A DNA stretch of 64,000 nt from [Flexibacter] sp. ATCC 35103. GTDB lineage: Bacteria > Bacteroidota > Bacteroidia > Flavobacteriales > Flavobacteriaceae. The DNA lies in contig NZ_MTQF01000001.1 of NCBI RefSeq assembly GCF_001975985.1, positions 456,943 to 520,942 of the forward strand, written 5' to 3'. Numbering within the stretch: the stretch's first letter is position 1; each line of letters begins with the position of its first letter. This document shows, piece after piece, positions 54,644-62,504 of this stretch. Under the pieces are notes generated by a model. That model was not told the DNA's origin. It did not search any database and saw nothing but the letters and a program-made list of their open reading frames with translations. The position numbers and the translations under genes were made by a program.

Positions 54644-55501
54644 TTAAAAGGCTTTTAAACTCAAATCCATGTTGTAAACTGAATGTGTCAAAGCACCTGA
54701 CGAAATATAATTTACACCACATAAACCATATTCACGAATTGTTTTTTCGTTGATATTTCCGGAAGATTCTGTTTGGCATTTAGTACCAATTAACTCAACT
54801 GCGGTTTTGGTATCTTCATAATTAAAGTTATCGATCAAAATTCTGTGCACACCATCACTTAAAAGGATTTCACGAATTTCGTCCAGATTTCTGGCTTCAA
54901 CTATAATTTTTAAATCTAAATTATTGGCTTTTAGATATTCTTTGGTTTTCTTTATTGCCAAAGTTATTCCGCCTGCAAAATCAATATGATTGTCTTTCAG
55001 CATTACCATATCATACAAAGCAAAACGGTGGTTCTCTCCTCCTCCAATTTTTACAGCCCATTTTTCTGCTGCCCTGAAATTTGGAGTTGTTTTACGTGTA
55101 TCTAATATTTTTGCACCGGTTCCTTCTAATAGCTGTACATACTGATTTGTTTTTGTAGCAATAGCAGACATACGCTGCATGGTATTCAAAACAACTCTCT
55201 CTGACTTTAAAATAGACTGAGAACTTCCTGAAACTTCAAAAACAACATCGCCATATTCTACATGCGTTCCGTCTTCTATATAAGTCTTGATTTTTAATTT
55301 AGGATCTACAAACTCAAAAATCATTTTTGCAAGCGCAACACCCGCAATAATCCCCTGATCTTTTACCAATAATTTGGCTTGACCATGAGCCGTTTCAGGA
55401 ATACACGCTAACGAACTATAATCGCCCGTGCCTACATCTTCTCGAATTGCATTGCTGATCAATAGTTGTAATTCGGTTTGAAATTGTACTTCGCTAATCA
55501 T
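54644..55501 (-). CDS. nadC: Nicotinate-nucleotide pyrophosphorylase (carboxylating)
   Basis: NadC converts quinolinate and PRPP to nicotinate mononucleotide in NAD synthesis. The 285-residue protein has the N-terminal DVGTGDYSSLACIPE, the central NTMQRMSAIATKTNQY, the catalytic ILDTRKTTPNFRAAEKWAVK and IGGGENHRFALYDMVMLKDN regions, and C-terminal GVNYISSGALTHS. The length is typical. It is followed by yihY after a 76-nt gap with short AACAACTAAGAATTAATAAC-type repeats. Confidence 0.96.
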   Translation of the reverse strand: MISEVQFQTELQLLISNAIREDVGTGDYSSLACIPETAHGQAKLLVKDQGIIAGVALAKMIFEFVDPKLKIKTYIEDGTHVEYGDVVFEVSGSSQSILKSERVVLNTMQRMSAIATKTNQYVQLLEGTGAKILDTRKTTPNFRAAEKWAVKIGGGENHRFALYDMVMLKDNHIDFAGGITLAIKKTKEYLKANNLDLKIIVEARNLDEIREILLSDGVHRILIDNFNYEDTKTAVELIGTKCQTESSGNINEKTIREYGLCGVNYISSGALTHSVYNMDLSLKAF

Positions 55502-55822
55502 TTTTATTACATTTTATAAGATGCTAAAGTAGGATATATTTTGTGGATTTAAAAGTTAACCTTCTCCAAAAAAAAATTAAGACTAGAAATTTCAATTTAA
55601 GTTAGAGGTAAAACTCCTGTTTTTTTTAACACATAGAAACATAGTATTCAAATTTCTTAAACAAGCGTTTTACTTGCATTAATTACATAACCAATCCTTT
55701 CAGCTATGTGTTAAAAATCTAGATTTTTTTTTAGGTCTCTTTTGTATATAATTCTAAAATCTTTGTTTCTATTGTGTTTAAAATTTTAATTAGAATCTAT
55801 AATTTTAATTGCAAACATTAAA
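55502..55822. repeat. Intergenic stretch with inverted AACACATAG arms
   Basis: TTTTTAACACATAG (55623-55636) is repeated in inverse as CTATGTGTTAAAAA (55704-55717), 14 of 14 bases, 67 nt apart. This is a relic repeat form that I associate with flavobacterial intergenic DNA. No gene or other structure is visible in the rest of the gap between nadC and the repair gene. Confidence 0.5.
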
Positions 55823-55830
55823 TATCTTTG
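55823..55830 (+). promoter_or_regulatory. -7 element of the DNA alkylation repair gene
   Basis: TATCTTTG, a perfect TAnnTTTG, 19 nt before the ATG at 55850. No -33 TTG at the correct spacing was seen. Confidence 0.5.
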
Positions 55831-55849
55831 AGGTTCATTCAAATAAATT

Positions 55850-56950
55850 ATGGGATTAATTAAAGATATTTACTCCGTTGCTTTTTACGAAAAATTCAGT
55901 CAGGCTGTAGCCGAAGTGCATCCGACATTCGATAAACAAAAATTTATTGAAACCATTTATGAAGGTGATTTCACTCAAAAAGAATGGAAGGATCGCATGA
56001 AACATACTACGATTGTTTTACATCAATTTATGCCTGAAAATTTTACCGAAGCCGTTTCGTTAATTGATAAAATCATAGAAAATCTTAAGAAAAATAAGTT
56101 TACAGAAGGAAATCTGGCCTTTATATTTTTTGCTGATTATATCGAAATGTATGGTTTGGATGATTTCAAAACTTCGACAAAAGCCTTTGTTTCTATTACA
56201 CAATTTATTAGTTGCGAGTTTGCTGTTCGTCCGTTTATTTTAAAATATAAAGAAAAAATGATCTATGAGATGATAAAATGGTCTTTGCATGAAAATCATC
56301 ATGTTCGAAGATTATCCAGCGAAGGAAGCCGCCCCAGATTACCTTGGGCAATGGCAATTCCGTTCCTGAAAAAAGACCCTGTTTCTATCCTGCCTATTTT
56401 AGAAAACCTTAAAAATGATCCTTCAGAATATGTTCGCCGAAGCGTTGCGAATAATCTAAATGATATTGCCAAAGATAATCCTCAAATTGTATTAGAAATT
56501 GCCGGAAAATGGCGCGGAACAAGTCCTGAAACTGACGGAATCATCAAACACGGTGCTCGTACTTTATTAAAACAGGGACATCCTGAAATCCTGAGTCATT
56601 ATGGCTTAGAAAGCACTAATATTGAGCTTTCTGATTTTGAAATTAAAACACCTGTGGTAAAAATTGGTGATTATCTACAGTTTCAATTTCACTTAAATAA
56701 TAAAAACGAAGAAACTAAAACCATTCGTCTGGAATATGCCGTTCATTATAAAAAAGCAAAAGGACATCTGGCTAAAAAAGTCTTCAAAATCAGCGAGAAA
56801 AACTATTTGCCCAATCAATTGATTAAGGTCGATCGAAATCAGTCTTTCAAAATAATTACAACTCGCGTTTTTCATACCGGAATTCATCAATTGTCGATTA
56901 TTATTAACGGAACTGAAAGTGAAGTTTTAGAATTTGAATTAGTTGATTAA
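55850..56950 (+). CDS. DNA alkylation repair protein (AlkD/AlkC-like HEAT-repeat protein)
   Basis: A 366-residue protein. The first two thirds are HEAT-like helical repeats of the DNA alkylation repair family (QKEWKDRMKHTTIVLHQF, ENHHVRRLSSEGSRPRLPWA, DPSEYVRRSVANNLNDIAKD, GARTLLKQGHPEIL). The EGSRPRLPWA segment is a recognisable AlkC-type signature. The last about 100 residues form a beta-rich domain (IRLEYAVHYKKAKGHLAKKV). Members flip out and excise 3-methyladenine-type lesions without base flipping into a pocket. It stands alone with its own -7 box. Confidence 0.88.
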   Translation: MGLIKDIYSVAFYEKFSQAVAEVHPTFDKQKFIETIYEGDFTQKEWKDRMKHTTIVLHQFMPENFTEAVSLIDKIIENLKKNKFTEGNLAFIFFADYIEMYGLDDFKTSTKAFVSITQFISCEFAVRPFILKYKEKMIYEMIKWSLHENHHVRRLSSEGSRPRLPWAMAIPFLKKDPVSILPILENLKNDPSEYVRRSVANNLNDIAKDNPQIVLEIAGKWRGTSPETDGIIKHGARTLLKQGHPEILSHYGLESTNIELSDFEIKTPVVKIGDYLQFQFHLNNKNEETKTIRLEYAVHYKKAKGHLAKKVFKISEKNYLPNQLIKVDRNQSFKIITTRVFHTGIHQLSIIINGTESEVLEFELVD

Positions 56951-56984
56951 TTACATCATTTAAATGTTCATGCACCAGCGGGAG

Positions 56985-57115
56985 CAAAATACTTATAGAA
57001 AATAGTATCACACCAAAAAAAGCTCCAACGGAGCGACATATTTATTTCACCCCGCCGGGGCTTTATGGAAACTATTTTCTTATTTATAAATACTTCGTCC
57101 CAATGGGACTGAATA
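56985..57115. repeat. Cluster of three small palindromes
   Basis: AGCTCCAACGGAGC (57022-57038 region), CCCCGCCGGGGC (57051-57062 region) and GTCCCAATGGGAC (57098-57112 region) lie within 100 bp between the repair gene and the pirin gene. All are short stems with 1-3-nt loops, as in dispersed flavobacterial elements. The first could weakly terminate the upstream gene. Confidence 0.5.
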
Positions 57116-57229
57116 AACTTTAAATTTAACAAACACCTAAAAACTTAATCAACGATTTTCCTTACTTTTATAAATAATACTAAACACTTTTCTTAATCTA
57201 AATTAAGTTACAGATTGCTATCACAACTG

Positions 57230-57237
57230 TAATTTTG
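57230..57237 (+). promoter_or_regulatory. -7 element that fixes the pirin start
   Basis: TAATTTTG lies 24 nt before the ATG at 57262 and overlaps an in-frame TTG at 57235. A transcript from here could not use the TTG, so the ATG is the start. Confidence 0.5.
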
Positions 57238-57261
57238 TTTTCAAATCAAATCAAAATAACC

Positions 57262-58143
57262 ATGTCAAATATTAGTTTAATTATCGAAGAACGCGCTGCC
57301 AACATTGGCAATTTTATGGTAGGCAGATTATTGCCTTTCCGTGAAAAAAGAGCCGTTGGACCATTTGTTTTTATCGATCATATGGGACCTGCACATTTAA
57401 GTGATCATGAAAATATGGATGTTCCGCCGCATCCGCACATCGGACTTTCGACTTTGACATTTTTGTTTGAAGGAAGCATTATGCACCGCGATAGTTTAGG
57501 AACCGAATTAGAAATAAAACCAGGCGCCGTAAACTGGATGACTGCCGGAAAAGGAATCGTACATTCTGAGAGAACTCCTGAATATTTAAGACATTCAGAC
57601 AAAATGCTTCACGGATTGCAAATTTGGGTTGCATTACCGAAAGAATTAGAGCAAATGGACCCTAATTTTGCCCATGTAGAAGCAGATGATATCCCGGCTT
57701 GGGAAGAAGATGGTGTTTCATATAAACTAATTGCCGGAGAAGCTTTTGGAAAAAAATCACCGGTTCCGGTTTATAGTCCGTTATATTTTATTGAGATTAA
57801 AAGTACCGAAGCTAAAAAAATAAATATTGGACAGCATTTATTTGGCGAAAGCGGTTTGTATATTCTCGAAGGAAGTATCAAAAGCGGTGAACACGTTTAC
57901 GATCCAAAACAAATTTTAATTACAAACGACAGTACTTTATGCGAGTTTGAAATTTCTGAAAATTCAACCGTTTACATTTTTGGAGGAACTCCTTTTCCGG
58001 AAGAGCATTTTATATTTTGGAATTTCGTTTCCTCAGATAAAGAACTATTAGAAAAAGCAAAAAAAGACTGGACAGAACAAACTTTCCCAAAAGTTCCGGG
58101 TGAAACTGAATTTGTGCCTTTACCTCAACCAAGAAGTAAATAA
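57262..58143 (+). CDS. Pirin-family bicupin protein
   Basis: A 293-residue protein from the ATG at 57262. The N-terminal cupin has the metal site PHPHIGLSTLTFLFEGSIMH and the glutamate in DSLGTELE; MTAGKGIVHSERTPE follows. The C-terminal cupin is degenerate. Bacterial pirins such as YhhW act as quercetin dioxygenases, and others interact with enzymes, so the substrate cannot be given. It is followed 3 nt later by osmC and then a GNAT gene, a likely three-gene stress operon. Confidence 0.92.
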   Translation: MSNISLIIEERAANIGNFMVGRLLPFREKRAVGPFVFIDHMGPAHLSDHENMDVPPHPHIGLSTLTFLFEGSIMHRDSLGTELEIKPGAVNWMTAGKGIVHSERTPEYLRHSDKMLHGLQIWVALPKELEQMDPNFAHVEADDIPAWEEDGVSYKLIAGEAFGKKSPVPVYSPLYFIEIKSTEAKKINIGQHLFGESGLYILEGSIKSGEHVYDPKQILITNDSTLCEFEISENSTVYIFGGTPFPEEHFIFWNFVSSDKELLEKAKKDWTEQTFPKVPGETEFVPLPQPRSK

Positions 58144-58146
58144 TAT

Positions 58147-58542
58147 ATGGATACTATATCAGCACAAATTGATACTCGATTGTATCGAACGGAAATAAAA
58201 TCAGCCAGTGAAAATATTTTAATTTCTGATGAGCCTCAGGAATTGGGCGGTAAAAACTTAGGTTTAAATCCAACAGAACTTTTAGCAGCATCATTAGCTT
58301 CCTGCACCGTAATTACTTTGCGAATGTATATTAATCGCAAGGAATGGAATGTGTCAGAAATAAATGTCAAAATTGATTTTGACAGGGATTCAGACCGAAA
58401 TGTTTCTCTATTTACAAGAAAAATCGAAGTAATTGGTGAAATTGACGAAACACAAAGACAACGATTAGAAACAATTGCTAATAGTTGCCCAATTCATAAA
58501 GTACTAACACATTCAATCGAAATTAAAACCACATTAATATAA
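58147..58542 (+). CDS. OsmC/Ohr-family protein
   Basis: A 131-residue protein of the OsmC fold. The two redox cysteines are present, in LAASLASCTVITLRMYI and ANSCPIHKVLTHSI, with GGKNLGLNPTELLAA before the first. OsmC/Ohr proteins reduce organic hydroperoxides through these thiols. The shorter YhfA-like type seems closer than Ohr, as there is no Ohr-type arginine in view. It sits between the pirin gene (3-nt gap) and a GNAT gene (6-nt gap). Confidence 0.9.
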   Translation: MDTISAQIDTRLYRTEIKSASENILISDEPQELGGKNLGLNPTELLAASLASCTVITLRMYINRKEWNVSEINVKIDFDRDSDRNVSLFTRKIEVIGEIDETQRQRLETIANSCPIHKVLTHSIEIKTTLI

Positions 58543-58548
58543 CTTATA

Positions 58549-58833
58549 ATGGAAATTCAACAAACAAACGATACAAGAAGAGGCTATTTTGAAGCCATAG
58601 AAGACGGAAAAGAAGCTGGAAAAATGACTTATACATGGGCTGGAGAATCAAAATTCATCATTGATCACACTGAAGTAAGTCCGGATTTTAACGGAAAAGG
58701 CGTTGGTAAAAAACTGGTTATGGCAGCCGTAGAATACGCCAGAACCAACAATGTAAAAATTATTCCGCTTTGTCCTTTTGCAAAAAGCGTTTTTGATAAA
58801 GTAGAAGAAATTCGTGATGTATTGTTCTCTTAA
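58549..58833 (+). CDS. Small GNAT-like N-acetyltransferase (NATD1/YjdJ type)
   Basis: A 94-residue protein with the core acetyl-CoA loop DFNGKGVGKKLVMAAVEYAR and the preceding strand FIIDHTEVSP. The C-terminal PLCPFAKSVFDKVEE is typical of the short family named NATD1 in animals and YjdJ in E. coli. The acceptor is unknown. It is the last gene of the pirin-osmC-gnat unit. Confidence 0.88.
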   Translation: MEIQQTNDTRRGYFEAIEDGKEAGKMTYTWAGESKFIIDHTEVSPDFNGKGVGKKLVMAAVEYARTNNVKIIPLCPFAKSVFDKVEEIRDVLFS

Positions 58834-58837
58834 AGGT

Positions 58838-59002
58838 ACTAAGGTTCTGAGTTGCTATCCCGAAGCTTCGGGACTAAGATTTTTTTAACCGCAAAGTTCG
58901 CAAAGAATTACGCAAAGTTCGCAAAGTTTTTCAGACAAAGCTTTGCGAACTTTGTGTTTGGTATTAAGTCTTACAGATAAAAAACCTTGCGCTCTTTGCG
59001 GT
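58838..59002. repeat. Palindrome plus nested inverted repeats (CGCAAAG type)
   Basis: TCCCGAAGCTTCGGGA (58858-58873) is a perfect 16-bp palindrome. Then ACGCAAAGTTCGCAAAG (58910-58926) pairs with CTTTGCGAACTTTGTGT (58941-58957) at 16 of 17 positions, and ACCGCAAAG (58888-58896) pairs with CTTTGCGGT (58994-59002) outside it. This nested stem lies just after the GNAT gene and could end transcription, although no clean T-run follows the inner stem. Confidence 0.7.
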
Positions 59003-59051
59003 AAAAATCAGCCACTGTAAAAATCAATTTTAAAATCTCCTCAAAAACCAT

Positions 59052-59059
59052 TATATTTG
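59052..59059 (+). promoter_or_regulatory. -7 element of the adenosine deaminase gene
   Basis: TATATTTG, a perfect TAnnTTTG, 22 nt before the ATG at 59081. No clear TTG at the -33 position. Confidence 0.5.
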
Positions 59060-59080
59060 CATGTAATTTAAACTTAGAGT

Positions 59081-60496
59081 ATGACGAGGATAATTACACT
59101 TTTCTGTTTTTTTATAGCACAAATTGGCTTTTCTCAAACGGCTGAAAACTATTTAGAAAAAATTAGAAATAACGAAGCTCTCTTAACAGCTTTTTTTCAA
59201 CAAATGCCTAAAGGCGGCGATTTACACCATCATTTTTCAGGATCAATTTATGCAGAACCTCTTTTAGAAAGAGCAATTGCAGAAGATTTTTATTTGAATT
59301 TAGAAACTATGGCGGTTTCGAAAACTAAACCTGAAAAAGGAAACTGGCAAACTTTCTCCACTCTTAAAAACGAAGGAAAACTGGCTTTTTACGAACAACA
59401 AGTCATGCAAACCTGGTCTGTTAAAGATTATAACGGTTCTGTTCCTTCTGACGATCAGTTTTTTGATTCTTTTATGAAATTCGAACCTACTATTCAAGGT
59501 CATTTTGCAGAAGGAATGCTAGAATTAAAAAAACGTGCTCTTGCTGAAAATGTAAGTTATATCGAAACCCAATTATCAACGATTCCGTGTGATATGAATG
59601 TTTCTGACTTAACAGATTTCAATACAAAATTACGCCAGGCGGCAAGTCTAAAAGACGAAAAAGCAGTTCTAAAACTTTTAGACGAATTGTATAAATCTCT
59701 TCAGCAAAAAGACGCCAAAAAATATGCTGCAGATTTCAACACTAACTTTATTGCAAAACTTCATAAAGACTTAAAAATTGACGATAACCGTTTTACAATG
59801 CGTTATCAAAATTTTGTGCTTCGTTTTATGGATCCGGTTGATTTATTCAAAAACCTGACAATCGCTTTTATCTCTGCAAACGACAGTAAATTGCTTGCTG
59901 GTGTAAACATTGTTTCTCCGGAACATGGCGAAAACTCTATGAAAGATTATTGGTTACACATGGTAATGTTTAAATACTGTCATTCTAAATATCCAGACGT
60001 AAAATATACACTTCATGCAGGAGAATTAACTTTAGGATTAGTTCAGCCAGAAGATTTAACGTGGCATATAAACGATGCAATTTATGTTGCCGGAGCAAAC
60101 AGAATTGGTCACGGAGTTGATATTGCTTACGAAGCAAATTCATACGATTTGTTGCGTTATATGGCAAAAAATAATATTCCGATCGAGATTAATTTGACGA
60201 GTAACGAATTCATTTTGAAAGTAAAAGAAAACAGACATCCTTTTACACTTTACAAAGAATTTAATGTGCCAATCGTAATTAGTACAGACGACGCCGGAAT
60301 CTTAAGAACAAATATGACTGAACAATATGTTTTATTAGCAAAAAGATATCCTGATGTTTCGTATGCAATCATAAAACAATATGTTTACAACAGTATCAAT
60401 TATAGTTTTATTCAGGATGCATCAGTAAAAAAGCAATTAGTGAAGGATTTGGATGCAAGATTTAAAACTTTTGAATCTAAATTTTCTAAGAACTAG
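59081..60496 (+). CDS. Secreted adenosine deaminase
   Basis: A 471-residue enzyme with a signal peptide (MTRIITLFCFFIAQIGFSQ), so it acts in the periplasm or outside, unlike the usual cytosolic Add. The zinc and catalytic residues are complete: HHH in GGDLHHHFSGS, HAGEL, HGVDIAYEA (NRIGHG) and STDDAGIL. It converts adenosine to inosine. It is larger than E. coli Add (about 333), with an insertion in the middle (DLTDFNTKLRQAAS to DAKKYAADFN) similar to secreted ADGF-type enzymes. It would work downstream of an exported 5'-nucleotidase. Confidence 0.92.
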   Translation: MTRIITLFCFFIAQIGFSQTAENYLEKIRNNEALLTAFFQQMPKGGDLHHHFSGSIYAEPLLERAIAEDFYLNLETMAVSKTKPEKGNWQTFSTLKNEGKLAFYEQQVMQTWSVKDYNGSVPSDDQFFDSFMKFEPTIQGHFAEGMLELKKRALAENVSYIETQLSTIPCDMNVSDLTDFNTKLRQAASLKDEKAVLKLLDELYKSLQQKDAKKYAADFNTNFIAKLHKDLKIDDNRFTMRYQNFVLRFMDPVDLFKNLTIAFISANDSKLLAGVNIVSPEHGENSMKDYWLHMVMFKYCHSKYPDVKYTLHAGELTLGLVQPEDLTWHINDAIYVAGANRIGHGVDIAYEANSYDLLRYMAKNNIPIEINLTSNEFILKVKENRHPFTLYKEFNVPIVISTDDAGILRTNMTEQYVLLAKRYPDVSYAIIKQYVYNSINYSFIQDASVKKQLVKDLDARFKTFESKFSKN

Positions 60497-60519
60497 AATG
60501 TTTAATCGTTGAGAAATTG

Positions 60520-60656
60520 CACGCAGATTTAAACAGATTGAACAGATTAATGCAGATTTTTTATTTCTGAATGCTTTAAATAAAATCTGCTTGATCTGCT
60601 AAATCTGCGAGAAAAAAATTACCTCTCGCAGATTTAGCAGATCAAGCAGATAAAAA
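60520..60656. repeat. Long perfect hairpin (28-bp arms) of the CAGATTTAGCAGATCAAG type
   Basis: Positions 60585-60612 and 60624-60651 are exact inverted copies, 28 of 28 bases, with an 11-nt loop; the right arm reads CTCGCAGATTTAGCAGATCA and on. A degenerate related phrase (CGCAGATTTAAACAGATTGA) precedes it at about 60521. It is a dispersed flavobacterial repeat between two plus-strand genes and could end transcription of the adenosine deaminase gene. Confidence 0.8.
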
Positions 60657-60666
60657 GAATATAATT

Positions 60667-60969
60667 ATGATTCTAGAAGCTGTATTTCTTTATGTAAAAC
60701 CAGATTTTGTGACTCAATTTGAAACTGATTTCATCAAAGCAAGTCAATACATTTCGTCGATTCATGGTTATTTGGGACATCGATTAGAAAAATGTCTTGA
60801 AGTCGAAAACAAATATCTTTTATTAGTTGACTGGAATACGCTTGAAGATCATACAGTAGGTTTCAGAAATTCTGAAGCTTATCTGGAATGGAAAAAGATG
60901 TTGCATCATTATTACGAACCGTTTCCTGTTGTTGAACATTTTGAAACTGTTTTTATCTATAAAAAATAG
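60667..60969 (+). CDS. Antibiotic biosynthesis monooxygenase (ABM) family protein
   Basis: A 100-residue single ferredoxin-like ABM domain: MILEAVFLYVKPDFVTQFET, GYLGHRLEKCLEVENKYLLLVDW, RNSEAYLEWKKMLHHYYEPFPVV. Members are small dimeric proteins, among them heme-degrading and quinone-oxidising enzymes, but most are unassigned. The strand order and the histidine pair LHHYYEP give no specific substrate. It stands alone between two repeat elements. Confidence 0.85.
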   Translation: MILEAVFLYVKPDFVTQFETDFIKASQYISSIHGYLGHRLEKCLEVENKYLLLVDWNTLEDHTVGFRNSEAYLEWKKMLHHYYEPFPVVEHFETVFIYKK

Positions 60970-61085
60970 CCCACGGATTTTTACAGATTGAACTGGTTTA
61001 CGCCGATTTTACGCTTTAAAAATTTATGCTAATTCGTGCAATTGCTTCGCCTGTTCACTATCATTCGAGTCGTGGCAAAAAAAAC
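60966..61085. repeat. Relic repeat upstream of rlmH
   Basis: Contains CCACGGATTTTTACAGATTG and AACTGGTTTACGCCGATTTT, then ATGCTAATTCGTGCAATT, a 27-nt GC-richer phrase GCTTCGCCTGTTCACTATCA..., and CGTGGCAAAAAAA. It looks like one repeat (ATTCGTGCAATT...CGTGGC) interrupted by another. It accidentally creates an in-frame extension before rlmH from 61026. Confidence 0.45.
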
Positions 61086-61091
61086 AAACAA

Positions 61092-61565
61092 ATGAATATC
61101 AAACTTATCGCCATTGGCAAAACAGATAATAAATCGCTTCAGACTTTGATTGACGATTATACCAAACGTTTGTCCTTTTACATCAAATTTGATTTGGAGA
61201 TTATTCCGGATATCAAAAACGTAAAAAACTTATCTGAAAGTCAGCAAAAAGAAAAAGAGGGCGAATTGATTCTCTCCAAATTAACACCAACTGACCAATT
61301 AATTTTATTGGATGAAAACGGAAAAAACTTCTCCAGTGTTGGTTTCTCTGAAGAATTACAAAAGAAAATGAACTCGGGAATCAAAACTCTAGTCTTTGTA
61401 ATTGGCGGTCCTTACGGATTCTCAGATACAGTTTACAGCAAAGCACAAGGCAAGATTTCGCTTTCATTAATGACATTTTCACACCAAATGGTCCGTTTAT
61501 TTTTTATCGAACAATTGTATAGAGGATTTACGATTTTAAGAAATGAACCTTATCATCATCAATAG
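61092..61565 (+). CDS. rlmH: 23S rRNA (pseudouridine1915-N3)-methyltransferase
   Basis: RlmH methylates pseudouridine 1915 in helix 69 of 23S rRNA. I start it at ATG 61092 (157 residues), which gives the normal N-terminus MNIKLIAIGKTDNKSLQ and the family length. A longer frame to 61026 runs through repeat DNA. The SPOUT knot residues are intact: LVFVIGGPYGFSD and the C-terminal RGFTILRNEPYHHQ. It uses SAM and needs 70S ribosomes. Confidence 0.95.
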   Translation: MNIKLIAIGKTDNKSLQTLIDDYTKRLSFYIKFDLEIIPDIKNVKNLSESQQKEKEGELILSKLTPTDQLILLDENGKNFSSVGFSEELQKKMNSGIKTLVFVIGGPYGFSDTVYSKAQGKISLSLMTFSHQMVRLFFIEQLYRGFTILRNEPYHHQ

Positions 61566-61603
61566 TTTTTTGTTTCAAGTTTTCTTAGTTTCAGGTTCAA
61601 GTT

Positions 61604-62236
61604 TTAGAAAATGAATTCTACCGGAAGTTTATCAAGATTGTGAGTTACATATTTTTGTAGTAAAATTTTATTCTGAATATATTCTTCATAACTCATATTC
61701 TTATCAAATAAGAATACCAGATCTGGTACTTTTTGAAACTTGAAACTATAAAAATATTTCAATATATCTGATATTTTTATTTCCTTATTTCCCATCAAAA
61801 CCTGTTGTTTTCCTTTTCTAAAATAAAATACAAAGTTTCCTTTATTTGGTTTCTCCATTTTATAATACACTTTCGTGAAAGGCAAAAAGGCTAAATTTTT
61901 CCCGATAGAATCTGCATACGAATAATAGTTTTCGGCATTTTCATTTTTGTGGGCACTATCAGCACGTTTTTTCTCCTGTAGTTTTATTACTTCTGGAATT
62001 ACCAATTTTAAAGGCAAACGCTTGTCGATATTCAAAATCCAATTGGTTGAGATAATACTGTTTTTTCGGTTCACATCTGCAATTGTATCTTTTCCTTCGG
62101 TTTTAAAAAAGATGTAAATTGGGGAATGATCCTGAACATCTTTCACAATTGTTACGTTTGATTTTGGAAGTAAAACGTCTTCTTTTTTTCCACATGAAAA
62201 AAGAAGGAAAGCGATAATTAGAGTAACGTATTTCAT
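61604..62236 (-). CDS. Lipoprotein of unknown function
   Basis: A 210-residue protein with a lipoprotein signal (YVTLIIAFLLFSCGKKED, lipidated Cys about 15). The mature part has beta strands and charged loops (SPIYIFFKTEGKDTIADVNR, NFVFYFRKGKQQVLMGNK, VPDLVFLFDKNMSYEEY). I recognise no domain. It faces rlmH tail-to-tail with a 38-nt gap and is bordered by repeat DNA at its 5' side (62310-62500). Confidence 0.7.
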   Translation of the reverse strand: MKYVTLIIAFLLFSCGKKEDVLLPKSNVTIVKDVQDHSPIYIFFKTEGKDTIADVNRKNSIISTNWILNIDKRLPLKLVIPEVIKLQEKKRADSAHKNENAENYYSYADSIGKNLAFLPFTKVYYKMEKPNKGNFVFYFRKGKQQVLMGNKEIKISDILKYFYSFKFQKVPDLVFLFDKNMSYEEYIQNKILLQKYVTHNLDKLPVEFIF

Positions 62237-62312
62237 GTTTAATCTTTTTTAAATTAGCTAATAAATAAAAACATAGATTATGATCTTAGTAAAAAACTCT
62301 CTAAATAAAAAC

Positions 62313-62494
62313 CAATCTTTGTCGATTTTACAACGGAGATTTCTCCTTCGTCGAAATCACAAACTGTGTGGTCATTATTATTTTCTCCTCGTATGTCATT
62401 TCGACGAAGGAGAAATCACACTAGTTTTCTTCAAAGAAACTTGCCAATCTTTGTCGAGTTTCGAGTGTGATTTCTCACTTCGGTCGAAATGACA
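62313..62494. repeat. Composite inverted-repeat element (TGTCATTTCGACGAAGG type)
   Basis: Three related arms: GGAGATTTCTCCTTCGTCG (62335-62353), TGTCATTTCGACGAAGGAGA (62394-62413, to 62422), and GTGTGATTTCTCACTTCGGT through GACA (62465-62494), the last two being inverse of each other. The phrase CAATCTTTGTCGA precedes two of them (62313 and 62445). Same family as 11838-12053. No gene is present between the lipoprotein gene and folP. Confidence 0.75.
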
Positions 62495-62504
62495 AACTGG
62501 AATA

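Noticed and set aside
61026..61091. 22-residue N-terminal extension of RlmH
   Set aside because: It runs through repeat DNA, and the ATG at 61092 gives the family's normal start and length.
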